From assembly GCA_024867545.1 (NCBI GenBank), contig JANFNE010000016.1:248001-312000 (forward strand): a stretch of DNA of 64,000 bases, written 5' to 3'. Below the pieces are notes generated by a model that was given only the letters and a program-made list of their open reading frames with translations, searched no databases and was not told the origin of the DNA. This document shows positions 43,207 to 54,886 of the stretch, one piece after another. This stretch comes from Phytopythium helicoides. Taxonomy: Eukaryota > Oomycota > Peronosporomycetes > Pythiales > Pythiaceae. Numbering within the stretch: position 1 is the first letter of the stretch; each line of letters begins with the position of its first letter. A program made the position numbers and the translations under genes.

Positions 43207-46134
43207 ATGGCCGGCTACTCGGAGGAGTGGGTCGACGTGCAGAAGAACACGTTCACGCGGGTGCGTGGACTGTGTTGGGCTATTGCCAGGGACGGACGAC
43301 TGACGAACTTTTACTTGACTGGTGGTGGTGGGGCTGGCTGCAGTGGGCCAACACGTACCTCTCGCGCAAGCGCCTGCAGATCGATGACCTGTACGAGGAC
43401 CTGAGCGATGGGCTGCGGCTCATCGCGCTGCTGCAGATCATCTGCCGCGAGAAAGTCGTGCGGGTACGAGTCGCCAGAGCCTTTGGGGGGAAATCGGAGC
43501 AACAGACACTGACGGGGGTCTTGTACTGCAGAAACACAACAAGAAGCCGCGCATGCGCATCCAGAAGATGGAGAACCTCAACTTTGTGTTCGCGTTCCTG
43601 CAGAGCAAGAACGTGAATGTGACCAACATTGGTTCGGCCGACATCCTGGACGGCAACCAGAAGCTCATCCTCGGCCTCATGTGGACGCTGATCAAGTCGT
43701 TCCAGGTCGCCGAGGTCGACGTCGAGGGCGTCTCGGGCAAGGACGGTCTGCTGCTCTGGGTCAACCGCTCGCTCGCCGACTACCCGACCGTCTCGGTCAA
43801 GAACTTTTCGTCCAGCTGGTCGGACGGCATGGCCTTCTGCGCGCTCATCCACCGCTTCTACCCGAGCCTGATCGACTTCAACCAGCTCAACCCGGCCAAC
43901 GCGTCGGCCAACGTCAAGCTTGCGTTCGACGTTGCGCGCGACAAGTTCCGGATCCCGCAGCTGCTTGAGGTCGCCGATGTGGCTGGCCAAGCCAAGCCCG
44001 ATGAGAAGAGTATCATGACCTACGTGTCCCTGCTCTTCAAGGAGTTTGCGTCCGGCGTGCAGAGGAAGAAGGCTGTCACGACGATCAGCAAGGCCGTCAA
44101 CATTGCGCAGCGTCACCGCGAGCTCGCTGCCGAATACGCCCAGAATGCGTCGGGTCTGCTTGAATGGCAGGTGCAGCAGATTGAGCGCTTGCAGACGCTG
44201 AGTCAGCCCAAGCGAATCCCGGACATCAAGGCGGCGCTCGCGAACCATCTCGAGTACAAGAAGAACGAGAAGCCGCCGCGGGAGGCTCAGTTCGTTGCTG
44301 TTGAGGGTGTTGCGGGTCGCTGGATTGCGAGCTGCAAGAACAACAACCGCGACATTCCTGTGCTTGATCCTCCCATCGAGAAGCTTCAGGAGACCAAGGC
44401 AAAGCTGGACGACCTCGAGACGGCGTTCGAGCTGAAGCTTCGCCAAGACTTGGAGACGTACCAGAAGACGGCGATCTTCCTCACGCGCGTTGTCAAGGAG
44501 CTCGAGAAGGTCGAGTCGTGGGCGAAGGAGAAGGAAGCCTCCGAGATGTTCGGCGACGACGTTGTTGCGACGACTACGGGTGAGGCCGAAGAGAAGCTTG
44601 AGAGCATCGCGTTCATCAAGGAGATCGAACTGCCGCGTTACAAGCAGCTTTTGGCCTCGATCGTGGAGCACGCCGAAGGACTGTCGCCTGAGCACGCGGA
44701 GACGGAGACGACGTTGCAGCGGGTTGAGGCCATGAAGACCTTTGTGGCCATGGTTGACGGCAAGATGGACTCTGTGAAGGCTCGTCTCGAGGAGCTGCTG
44801 CGCGCTCAGCTGGAGGTTGATGCCGTCGTCAAGGACTGCAAGGTTCTCATGCGCAACCTCAAGTATGTGATTGAGGAGATGGATGAGGAAGTGGAGTCGG
44901 CAACAAAGCTTGAGGACCTTTCGCGCGCTGGCATTACGACGGCCAAGGAGCACTTCGAGCAGGTCCTGGTACCCAAGGTTCAGAGCGCTGTGGTGAAGGA
45001 GAACGAGGAGCTGATTGAGAAGAAGCAGATCCTCGAGAATGCCGGCCGTGCTGCTGATGTCGCGCTCATTGAGAAGTGCAACGCGCGTGTGCAGAAGCTC
45101 CTTGACACGCTCGAGGAGAAGCGCGCGTACTTTGAGGAGGAGCTCGGAAATGTCGAGCGCCGTGACGAGGTGTGCCGCGAGTTCGCCGAGCTCTCGGCTC
45201 GCATCAAGGAGCGTTGCGCACAGCTGACGCAGTCGATCAACGTTGTGGAGGGTTCCCTGACCGACCAGTTCGCCTCGATGGTCAAGCTCCGCCAGAGGCT
45301 GTTCCGCTCGAACACCCTTATTATTGTGGAGGAAGAGGAGCCCGAGGTAACGGCTCCGCCCAGTGCTGGACCGGTTGAGAGCACTTCGACCCCGACGGAG
45401 GAGGCGGATGCTGACACGTCAATCAAGAAGGAGGTTGACGAGCTCGCCAAGAAGCCTGTGGTTGCGACGGAGGACGAGAAGCCGAAGGTGGAGGAGGCCC
45501 CTCAGTCGTCGACGCCAGAGATGACGCCACTTACTGAAGACATGGAGAAGCTCGAGCAGATCCATGACGAGATGGAGCGTCTCCATGTGTACTCTAACCC
45601 GTACACGACGGACACGATCCAAGGCCTGCGCGCGCAGTTCACCGTCGCTCGAGAACACGGTGCGCGACAAGGTCAAGTCGCTGGAGAAGGAAGTGGCTCT
45701 GAGCAAGGTGGGCAACCTTGACGCCGCAGCAGCTGCGTGAGATCAAGGAGGTGTTCGATCACTTTGACTATGACAACGACCACGTGCTTGCCCGTGACGA
45801 GTTCATCATGGCGTGCAAGGGTCTTGGTCTCAGTCTGAGTGAGGACGACTGCCACGACTACTTTGACAAGGTCGACGAGCATGATAACGACGAGATGACG
45901 TACGATCAGTTCAAGGACTTTTGCGCGGAGCAGCTGCAGAGCGGGTCGTCGAAGGACGACATTCGCGCAGCGTTCGACGTCTTGTCGGCTGAGAGCATTA
46001 CGCTCGAGAAGCTTGAGGAGCAGTTTGATGAGGCCCAAGTGGAGTTTATCAAGCAGAACATGTCCCAGTTCGTTGAAGAGGACGGCCAGACTCTCGACCA
46101 CGAGAAGTTTGCGGCCTTCATCTTCAGCCAGTGA
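43207..46134 (+). CDS. Alpha-actinin (two frameshifts near the 3' end)
   Basis: Exons 43207-43260, 43344-43463 and 43532-46134. With one surplus base near 45641-45646 and one near 45717-45719 the product is 924 residues. Tandem calponin-homology domains make the actin-binding head: WANTYLSRKRLQIDDLYEDL in CH1, and LLLWVNRSLADYPTVSVKNF, WSDGMAFCALIHRFYPSLID in CH2. A rod of spectrin-like helices follows (ERLQTLSQPKRIPDIKAALA onward). An acidic linker leads to EF hands (IKEVFDHFDYDNDHVLARDE; EHDNDEMTYDQFKDF), the first with good calcium ligands. Alpha-actinin is an antiparallel dimer that crosslinks F-actin. It converges on CFAP206. Confidence 0.9.
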
Positions 46135-46423
46135 TTTCCTTTTTTAATTGTGGCTCTCCGTGGTGTTGGATGGAGAGGTCACACAGAGTCGGCGCACCGC
46201 GTCATGGTGAACTTTTTTCCGCATTTTCCTTAGTACTGTAGACGCAAGACGATTGAGGGCTGACAAGTCGTCTTGACTTCCGGTATAAAGACAGAAAGTA
46301 ATGTACTCAAAATTCATGGTGCCAACAACTTGAAGTTGCCTTCAACCAGTTCTACCTACTGTACCCTCGCTGCTGTCATCATTCATAATAAATATATGAA
46401 GTCGCTCCAATGCGAGAACCTGT

Positions 46424-48602
46424 TCATGGATCGTAGATAAATGAGATAACTGCTGCCTGGTTGTCCTCTCCCTCGTCGTCTGCGTCCTTGCCGTCGTCTT
46501 CCTCGACACCGTCGATGGCCTTGCGTACACCATTCGTGCCACGAAGACCAGCAAAGTAGGTGGTGACACGCGGCGGGTTGGTGCCTCGCTCCTTCGCAGG
46601 TCTGCGAGGTCGCGTCCTTGGGTAGGTACACCTGCACGTCAGCCTCTCGCCGGAAGTTGCTGAGGTGCGTCTGGCACGACACCTGTGCGGCATTGACGCA
46701 GGTTGGCAAGCTGAAGTGCGCGTCGCCGCAGCCGCCACTCGTTCCACTCATACTTGAAGTCGATGTTTTTCTCCACAAAGTGTGTTGGTGTGCTCGTGCT
46801 CGCGTCTACCTTGTGGTTGTTTGGTGGTGCGAGCAAAGGATGCACAGCTGCTGCGCCACGCTCGTCTGGAACTCGCGACAGAGCTTCAACAGCGCCGACA
46901 GTGATAGTCGAGGGAACGAATCTTGCAGTCGCAAGAGATAGATGAGTGCTGGCTGCTTCGCCTGCAGCTCGGCGAACGCCTCGGACGTAGCGCTCTGGGC
47001 GAATCATGAACTCACCGAGCGCACGCTCGTTGACAAACACATGGTACGCGTTGCGGTACTGCACGACGCCGAGGGACGGGTCACCTGGAAGCAGCAAGCC
47101 GCCACGCTCAACTACCGTCCACGGACAAAATCCTTGGTACTCTAATGGCAACTGCATGAACTCGGGTGTCGAGTCGACGGGCATGCGGATGGGAAACCCA
47201 CCATCGTCATCCGGTGCTGGAGGCTTTTCGTCTCTATAGTCGTCGTCATCATCATCGTCACGATCAGAGTCAGCCGACGGTAGGAAGCTGCCCTTCATCC
47301 GCAGTCGATTTGAAGCCGACGACGAGGAGAGTGAATTACTGGAAATCCCACCGAGATGTTCCTCTGGGGCGAATGTCTCCACCTGTGCAAAAAGTTCATC
47401 GCTCGGAATCGATCCGCTGCGCTTCGCCTGCCGCAGAAACTCAGAGTCAATGTCCAATGAGCGCCGGAAAGAGTCCTTGAACGTCAGCAACGCTTTGAGA
47501 GCACGTGATCGCGTCTGCAATAGCTCGTGCTCATCCAATAACTCGCGCCACGACTTGGACACAGCCTCAAACAGAGGGTATACATGCGATTTTGGGAGCG
47601 AAGTTCGAGTTCCAACAAGGTTTTTCATCGCGCTAAGATCGCTACGAAAAGTCTGCAACAGCGTGTGGATCTTCTCGTTCGCGAACGAAATATCCTCATC
47701 CAGACTTTGAAGGTATGAAAGTAATTGCCGGCGGTTGCCGAGTTCGTCTTGCCATCGCTCGAGCTGAGCCGTCGAAAGCTCAGTTGATAACGAGTCGCTA
47801 TCCGCACTACTTCCAAGCGCTTTGTGATGGTGGTGAATGTGCAACGAGCACCTCTGTGTACAGAGTGCACACCTCGTTGGCTTCTTGGAGCTCGCCCTTG
47901 ATAGAGCGCGCGAGTTGTTCCACATTCTCCTGGATGAAATCCGCCGACACTGTCATACCTGCTCCACCTTTCCCCAAGTCTTTGTTGAAAAGGCGGATAC
48001 CTTGCACGATTCGTGCGAGCTCTTCCAGTTGGAACTTCTTGTCATCAGGGCTCATCGTCACAAACGACTTGAGACCGACACGCGGAAAGACACTCTCCAG
48101 TGCAGCGGCTACTTCTTTCTCGATAGCTCGCTGTTCGGCTACTTGGGCGGGAGTCTTGCTCTCGCTTGATATGCCGGCAGCATCCGCATCGACCAAGCAG
48201 TAGCGTGAATATTTGCTTGTACAGAGTCGTCAACGTCTCGAAGTCGCTTGCCTTCTGAGGAACGAGCTGCGAAATATTGCGCTGAAGGCTTTCGACCGCT
48301 CGCTGCTTGCGCTCGCGTCGCGCTCTTAACTCCTCTTCGAGATTGGCGTACGTGAAATCAAACTCGAGCTGCATCTTGACGGTCTCGAGCGCGGGCTCAC
48401 CCTGCTGCCGCAGCACTCGCACACACTGATCGACGAGATACTGCTCGTCTTCAGACGTCATGGCCTGATCCAACACAAGCCTTCGCTTGCTCTTGTGCAC
48501 GATCATTCGCGCCGTGAAGGCAGCCAGTGTCTCTGAGACTTCCACATTGTGGTACTTGCAGCGCGCTACGATGTCTGCAACCACCTTCTGAGCGTACTCC
48601 AT
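46424..48602 (-). CDS. CFAP206: CFAP206, axonemal radial-spoke protein (frameshifts)
   Basis: Start MEYAQKVVADIVARCKYHNV at 48602. The frame changes about four times (near 48191-48203, 47811-47925, 46680-46684 and 46597-46603), each explained by a one-base indel; together the pieces cover a whole CFAP206 of about 725 residues. Family features in order: VSETLAAFTARMIV, VKMQLEFDFTY, LESVFPRVGLKSFVTMSPDD, IVQGIRLFNKDLGKGGAG, YQGFCPWTVVERGGLLLPGD, FMIRPERYV, THFVEKNIDFKYEWNEWRLR, LQLANLRQC and the end piece HLSNFRREADVQVYLPKD. CFAP206 helps dock radial spoke 2 and the associated dynein in motile cilia. It is divergent from the next gene with about 310 bp between starts. Confidence 0.87.
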
Positions 48603-48915
48603 CGTTCCGAGACAAACCAAGCGGTCCAACACTGGGCAGGCAAAATCTGACAGTGAGCCAAACGCCTCAGTGAGCAATGCTGAGAGCGACCTAATTATGG
48701 CAAGGGTCCGATTGCAGCACAAGAGCTCGCTCAGAATAGCGATGCTCGTCAAGCAAGTTGAAGTGGAACGTAGCCACCTGAGCATGGCTACCGTTCTAGT
48801 TCTAGTATAGAGATGTTCTTGTGTAGGGATAGAATTTCGTCGAAATGACCAGATTTCAGCCAATCAGCGACTCTAAAAGGGCCAAAGGCGCTGTTGGCCT
48901 GCACAGCTCGAAAGG

Positions 48916-51599
48916 ATGCGAACGGCGGACATGACGAGCGTCTCGCGGCCGCTTCCGCCGTCGCCAGCGGCCAATCGGCCGCGCTCCACGCTCTGGAGAA
49001 GGCGGAGGCGGTCATCGAGGAGTCGAGGCGCGAGTGTCAAAAGTTGGAGTCAAACGAGCGCGAGGAAGACGAGAGCGAGGAGGAGTTCCGAGCGGAGGAT
49101 CTACGTGCTGGTGTGAAGGATCAGGATGCGGTGCAGGACGATCGGAATCGCGTTAACCGTAAAGCAGATACGTGCGAACGTGAGAGCGCTGGGCTGGGTG
49201 AAGAGGCTCATAGTGGCGGCGAGGACGGCCACGAGGAAGAAGAGACGAATGATTTGTCTTCGAAAAACCCTGCGCGGCGTCTGCAATTCCAGCATGGAGA
49301 GGGGAGTGAAAGTAAGGGTGAAAGCGTTGGTGAACGGACTGGAGAGAACGGAGTTGGTATCGATCAAGCGGAAGTGGCAGTCGTTTCATCTCCGGCGCGC
49401 GTGTCGAGTAATTCGTCCAACCAAGGCGAGTCTGTCGATGATAACCAGGAGGAAAAGCGCGACGACAAGCTCCAAGATCACGGCAACGATGACCGCGCCG
49501 AAGACAGCGAGGACGAAGACATGGACAAGATCGTTGACGATGGTAAGGAAGAAGCTGATCTCAAACTGAAAGAGGACAGTTTCTATAAAGCAAGTCCGCG
49601 TGTCCGAGTACGAACGGAGGCGTTTGGAGCGTATCGCCGCGAACGCCAAGTTTCTGCAAAAGCTAGGGCATGAAGAGTGCAAAGATGGTGATCGGGGCAC
49701 CGAAAGCTGGAGGAGGACCGAAGCAGGCACGTCCTGGTAGAAAGCGAAATCGGGCATCGTTGGGAACCGACGATGACTCTTCTTCAGAGCTGAGGCGGTC
49801 CAGCCGCATCCAGAAAACGGATGATTCTCCCCAAAAGCCCGATTCAGAGCCCAAGTTACCTCTAAAGACGACCTGATTCCCCCCAGCCATCCAATCCAGC
49901 GCGCAAGCTACCTCGCTGGCTGCAGAAGTTGACTGAATCTCCCTCGAAGCCCAAACGTGCGCGAAAGCTGCCCCCGAAGACGACCGACTCTCCTCCAAAG
50001 CCCACTCCCGTGCAATCGTCACCCCAAAAGTCGACCGACTCACTCCCAAAGCCCACTCCCGTGCAAACGTCACCCCAAAAGTCGACCGAATCTCTCCCAA
50101 AGCCAAGTCCAGTGAAAAAGTCACCTCAGAAGTCAAATAAATCTCCAAAGCCCAACCCATCGCTTAAATCACCTGAGAAGATTAGCAGTTCGCCCAAAAA
50201 CCCTCGCTCAGCGCGCAAGTTATCTCCGAAGACAAGCGACTCGCCTCAAAACGTGGGTGAATCATCTCAAAATGTCTCTCAGCAAAAAGCGTCACCGCAG
50301 AAGGTGTCATTAGATAAGCAGTCTCAGAACGTCTCCGAGTCAGAAGAGTTGCCTCGGAAATTCTTTGTGCTGGAGCCTCAAAAACCCATCAAGCAACGTA
50401 TAGCACGCAAGAAGAAGATTCCTCTTGCTCTACGTGATCTGGGTAGGTCAGACGAGAGCGAAGAAGACGAAGATATTCCTCCACCCTTCTATGGAGCCTC
50501 AGATGTTGAGCGTTACTCCTGTGAAGAACCGGACCCCAATGCAGATTGCTTTACCAAAAATACGAACAGCGATCGCGACATCTTGGGGTTCAGCATGAAA
50601 GACAGGTCATTTGCCCCACCAATGTTCGACCCCAAACTGAAGAAGATATACGCCACAGCCTTCAGTCCATTCGCGATAAACTGTCTATTTGTGGCTGGTG
50701 GGTATCAAGGCCAAGTGTCTGTTTACGTCGCCTGTCGACGGCTAGTGAATACTACCGGCAATGTACTGGATCAGGCTCCCGTGCTGTCCTTCAAGGCTCA
50801 CAATGGGTGGATTTCGGGTGTCAGTCTTGCAAAAAGTGTTCATACCAATTTACTGATTACAGCTTCGAACGATTCCTTCGTCAAGCTCTGGGATCTCAAC
50901 AAGATGGATTACACTGGTGGTCATCCTAAATGTCTCGGAGAAACGAACGAGCTTCACTCTAGCGGCATTTTTGGGATGGATGTTCAGGACGATTACGTCG
51001 CTACGTGCTCCAAGGATGGTTCAGTTGTAATCTCTGCAGTTTCAAGACGGCACTGGTTTCCTTCGTGCGTCGAACCACTACACGAATCTGGGTGACGTGG
51101 TTAAGAGCGTGAGTTTCTCACGAGAGAACCCTAACGAGTTCGTGGCTGGCGGTAATGACCGCGTTCTTCGCGTGTTTGATGTGAGCGTCAAAGATCGCGC
51201 CGTTCTTGAGATCCCTGATGCTCACGAGCGAGCCCATCAACAGCGTCCAGTTCCACCCTACCGACGGGAACATGATCGTGTCCGCTGGCCTCGACCCAAA
51301 TATCCACATGTTTGACGTTCGCAATGTGTCGTCGCCTTTGTTTACCTTTCGCGGTCACTCAAGCCAGCAAAGCTGTATTTATCACCCGACTTTCATCAAT
51401 GATGGTCGAGCAATCGCTGCCGCAGCTGGCTCACAGTGTCGCGCTATCTCACTCTACAGCACTAAGGACGGCAGCACTATCAGTCGCGGGATTATTAACC
51501 ACCGAGCAGACGAGCTCGTGGCAGGATCCCTTTCTGGATCGCCTTCTTGTCGTCTCCGGCGGCGTAACTACTCCTTATGGGTTCAAGTGGAAGTTGTAG
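48916..51599 (+). CDS. WD40 protein with acidic N-terminus and S-P-x-K repeats, WDR76/CMR1-like (frameshifts)
   Basis: The reading runs through several frames that need one-base indels (for example near 49582, 49680, 49873, 51035, 51228 and 51530). In order it has an acidic disordered N-terminus, the signature SEYERRRLERIAANAKFLQ at about 49600-49655 found in WDR76/CMR1-type and related plant WD40 proteins, a basic tail with SSELRRSSRIQK, an array of S-P-x-K motifs, then a WD40 propeller (IYATAFSPFAINCLFVAGG; LITASNDSFVKLWDLNKMD; YVATCSKDGSVVIS; EFVAGGNDRVLRVFD; IVSAGLDPNIHMFDVRN) and the end GGVTTPYGFKWKL. CMR1-type proteins bind chromatin in DNA-damage responses; a nuclear role is likely. 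The exact start is unclear. It ends 58 bp from the next gene's stop. Confidence 0.65.
49981..50131 (+). repeat. 51-bp coding tandem repeat (S-P-x-K motifs)
   Basis: Three 51-bp units encode 17 residues each of the type STDSLPKPTPVQTSPQK, the last one diverged. Flanking sequence up to 50310 adds further SPxK/SPxxS motifs without clear periodicity. Confidence 0.75.
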
Positions 51600-51657
51600 A
51601 ATTTTTGCCTCATTGCCATTGCCATTCAAATCGATGAGCTGTTCATAAGTCAGTTTT

Positions 51658-53445
51658 CTATCGCTTCGAGAGTAAATGCGCTTTAAGTCGCTCGTTCTCG
51701 TCTTGTAATCGCCTGTTTTCATCTGCCAGAGTATCTAAGCGATCCATGAGCACGTCCAGCAGGTTTCCAAGCTGTTCTTGATCACGATGGTGCCGCGCCT
51801 CAATCTCGCCGCGCAACCGGTCGATCTCAGAGCGCAATGGATTACTGCTGCTTGATCTTCTGCGATCTCTAATGTGGTTTGTCGAAGCCGAAGATGCTGG
51901 GCGAAGCTCGGTGTTTGATTGCGTATGAGCTGTTGACTGGGAAGAAGTGATCGATGATCGAGGGCTTGGTGCTGCTAAAGATACAAGCGAGGGTTCCGAT
52001 CGCGATCGAGTGCTCAGGCGTCCACCACTCAAGTTTCCATCAGCAGTGGATGGAGGGGTAGCTACTGGCTGAGTTTGCGCTGTCGAAACGTTTGCTGGGG
52101 AAACTGGGCGAGACGAGTCACTGCTCAACCCTAGCTCCTGGAGCTTCCGCAGAGCAATCTCCTGAACTGTTTCACTCTTGACGGGGGACACGTGCTCCGC
52201 CGAAACAACACGCTGTCCTTGGGGCGAGACGCTTGTGGCAGCGTCACCAGAAGGTGGTGCAAAATGTAATGAACTGACAGCGGTGCCATCCAGTGCCATA
52301 GGTCGAGTACAGTGGCGTTATAGCTCCTCTCAGGTCGTACACCAAGATCTCGCCTGCAATCGTGCCGACAGCTAGGGTCTTTCCGTCAGCGCACAAAGCT
52401 AGCGCGGATATCGGCTGCTCAAGATGGATCGCTCGCAGTTCTCTATCAAGGACACTGATTATCAGCAGAGATAAAGCTGCACCATGTCTCGGACAGATCC
52501 TTACCTGCGCTGCTGCGTGTCAAAGAAGGCGATGCGGCCGTCAAGTCCAGCAGACGCGAGCAGTACTTTACTGACAGGAGACAGTGCGAGCGAAGTAGCG
52601 GCAGCTTCATGGTGCCGTACAAACTCGCTTGTCAATTGACCAGTGGTCAGGTCCCATACTCGCACAGATCCGTCTGTATAGCAGGCACCAACTGCTTGAC
52701 GTGCATACGGATGCGGCGATGCTTGTAGCGCAGACACCTGATGGACCTGGATCCAACACAAGTAGTTAGAACTTCATAAACTAGCCTCCTACGAGTCGTA
52801 CGTATGAGCATCGTACACCATGAGCTGGATCGACCGTGAGAAACCCAGCCGTCTCAGAGCTCTGAACGTCACAAACCGAGATTGCACCACTGGAAACTCT
52901 CGGATCATCAGTCCATGAAACCCGCACGCGCATCAACAACTCATAAACGCACCTGGCGCTGCCTGCAACAATGTGCTCGTCCTTGTAGCCGCTGAACGAG
53001 ACGCACGTGACTGCACTGGCGCTGACGGTATACGTCTGCGTCACCTCCTGCGACTTGAGGTCCCACACGCGCACAAACCCATCGCTGCCTCCCGACGCCA
53101 AAAACCGCGAGCCGCTGCTGAAATGGACGCTCGTGACGCCCTACCGGCCCCTCATCTCGTCAACTCCTCTATTCCATCCAGCGCCGCGCCCCCCAGACCC
53201 GAACGCACCCGGTCGCGAGCAGACGCCGACGGGTAGAAGAAGCGCGAGAGCAGCTCGCCCGAGCCCGCCACATCCAAGCAAATGCCTCCGTCGACCGCGC
53301 AGCTCGCCAGGATCCGCCCGTTGTGGTTGTACCGCGCGCATGTGACGCGATCGCTCTGTGACGCCATGGCGCGCAGCGGCGCCACCGCCTCGGAGCTCAA
53401 CTCGAACGTGCGCACCACGTGGCCAGCGGCGCAGCTCAGGAACAT
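51658..53445 (-). CDS. NEDD1-like WD40 protein with C-terminal coiled coil
   Basis: Five exons (53445-53209, 53140-52953, 52889-52817, 52746-52505, 52454-51658; introns 68, 63, 70 and 50 bp). The sum is a multiple of three after removing one surplus base near 52299-52302, giving 511 residues. WD40 blades include FLASGGSDGFVRVWDLKSQE, AVGACYTDGSVRVWDLTTGQ, LLASAGLDGRIAFFDTQQRR and TLAVGTIAGEILVYDLRG. Then comes a Ser-rich linker and a C-terminal coiled coil (SEIDRLRGEIEARHHRDQEQ onward). This plan fits NEDD1/GCP-WD, which recruits gamma-tubulin complexes to microtubule-organising centres, though I cannot exclude another WD40-coiled-coil protein. An in-frame ATG at 53550 would add a Leu run coded by a CTG repeat; I prefer MFLSCAAGHVVRTF at 53445. 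Confidence 0.6.
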
Positions 53446-53461
53446 GTCGGCCGAGCGCTCG

Positions 53462-53466
53462 AGCAG

Positions 53467-53502
<36 letters not shown>
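53462..53502. repeat. CAG/CTG microsatellite at a divergent promoter
   Basis: An interrupted run of CAG units on the + strand, about 110-150 bp before the Whirly-like gene start and just upstream of the NEDD1-like start. Confidence 0.85.
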
Positions 53503-53503
<1 letters not shown>

Positions 53504-53612
53504 TGAAGTGCTCCTTCCAGTCGCGGCGGTTCGCGGCGGGGGGAATTCAATTAATTGATTTGGTGGCGGTGATCCATCACTTTGGCATCTTCCTCCCCGC
53601 CACCAAGTCAAG

Positions 53613-54689
53613 ATGGCGCTCGCCCGGCGCCTTGGCGCGCGCTCGGCCGCCTTCTCCAGTACGTTTGGCGCCCGTGGGCGCGTAGTATAGTGAACGCCAT
53701 AGTTTTTTTTTTTTGGAGGTGGCGGCGCGGGTGGGGCCGAGGCTGACGCGCTGTGGACGCAGCGGCGCGCGTGTTCCCCAACTTCACGACCTACGGCAGT
53801 GACTCGGCCTTCCAGGTGCGGTTGGCGTCGTGGGAGTTGGTGAGATTGGTGCGGGGATAGCGGGATTAATGGAGAGTGTTCGTGCTGCAGGTGTCGCCCA
53901 ATGCGCCGCAGTACACGAATAGCGGCACGTACCTCAAGACCAAGCGCGCTGTACGTCGTGGAGGAAGAGGGACTTGCAGTGAAGCTGCTGTTGCTGAGCT
54001 TTATTGACGCCGTGCTGGAAATGTGCAGGGATCGATTATGCTGTCGTGGGCCAAGGCGACCAACAGTGGATACGACTACAACAAGAAGACGGTGAGACCG
54101 TGGCGGCAAGTTTTGTTCATTGATGGAACGGGTGCTAACGGTGCCCTTCGCAGTTCTTCTCGCTGAGCCCGTCCGAGGTGGGACTCGTGCTCGAGCTGCT
54201 GGACGCCAAGGTGTCCGAGCTCTCGATCTCGCACTCGGTCAACATGAACACGGACGACCCGAAGAAGAAGGTCCTGCAGGTTACGCGCGCAGCCGACCCC
54301 GAGGGGAACCCCATGGTGCTGCTCAAGGTCGCTGACGACTCACAAGCCGTCGCGGCGCTGAACACGGGCGAGGCACGCGTCTTCCGGGTATGATGACCGG
54401 ATTAGAGTTGTGCGGGATGCATCAGCTAACAGAAATTGTCATGACGTGACAGGAACTCCTGGTGTACTCGTTGCCGCGGCTCTTTGGCTTCCACTCGGCG
54501 CTCGAGGCTCCCCTGTGCGTTCGCGCTGTATGATTTTGCAACCCTTTCACAATTTCGCTCACATGCCGCCCATGCTATCACAGGAATGTTGACAACGGCT
54601 CGGGTAGCAGCTCGGGTGGCGGCAACGGTGGGTCTTCTTCTGGCTACCGCGGCTCGAATGCCAAGCCTGCGGACGATTGGCCGTTCTGA
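53613..54689 (+). CDS. Whirly-like mitochondrial single-stranded-DNA-binding protein with an SSB-type tip
   Basis: Seven exons (53613-53658, 53763-53815, 53891-53950, 54029-54091, 54154-54387, 54453-54514, 54584-54689) join exactly to 207 residues. MALARRLGARSAAFSTARV looks like a mitochondrial presequence. The core matches the Whirly fold: GSIMLSWAKATNSGYDYNKK, TFFSLSPSEVGLVLELLD and late ELLVYSLPRLFGF, comparable to the GS.LL.FA..YDW.+K..FSLS..E+G pattern of plant Whirly proteins. After this comes a Gly/Ser/Asn linker and the end NAKPADDWPF. Whirly proteins bind single-stranded DNA in organelles as tetramers. The acidic tip ending in Pro-Phe copies the bacterial SSB C-terminus that recruits repair enzymes. 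The start is 168 bp or less from the divergent NEDD1-like gene. Confidence 0.8.
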
Positions 54690-54886
54690 GCGTTTTCTGG
54701 ACGCCGAAAGACCCGCATCGCAACGCATTGGCTGTTTTGAGGATCAAGCTGTTGAAGGTAAAGGGGAAAGCGCAAAAAAACTGCTAAGACGAGATGCTTT
54801 CTCTTGGACGTATAGTACCCCTCGCCCTGTTGCTATCGATCGATCGATCACCTGCGTCCTCGCTGTTCCTCGCTAGGCTCGCCTGT

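Noticed and set aside
43280..44953. A 557-codon minus-strand frame across alpha-actinin
   Set aside because: It is antisense to strongly conserved CH domains and is a by-product of the GC-rich third positions; its Leu/Arg-rich translation has no features.
45641..45719. Programmed ribosomal frameshifting in alpha-actinin
   Set aside because: Two shifts close together with no slippery heptamer, and similar one-base changes in many other genes, point to sequence error.
53446..53550. An N-terminal poly-Leu signal sequence on the NEDD1-like protein
   Set aside because: The Leu run comes from translating a CTG microsatellite in the promoter region; the next ATG gives a normal WD40 start.
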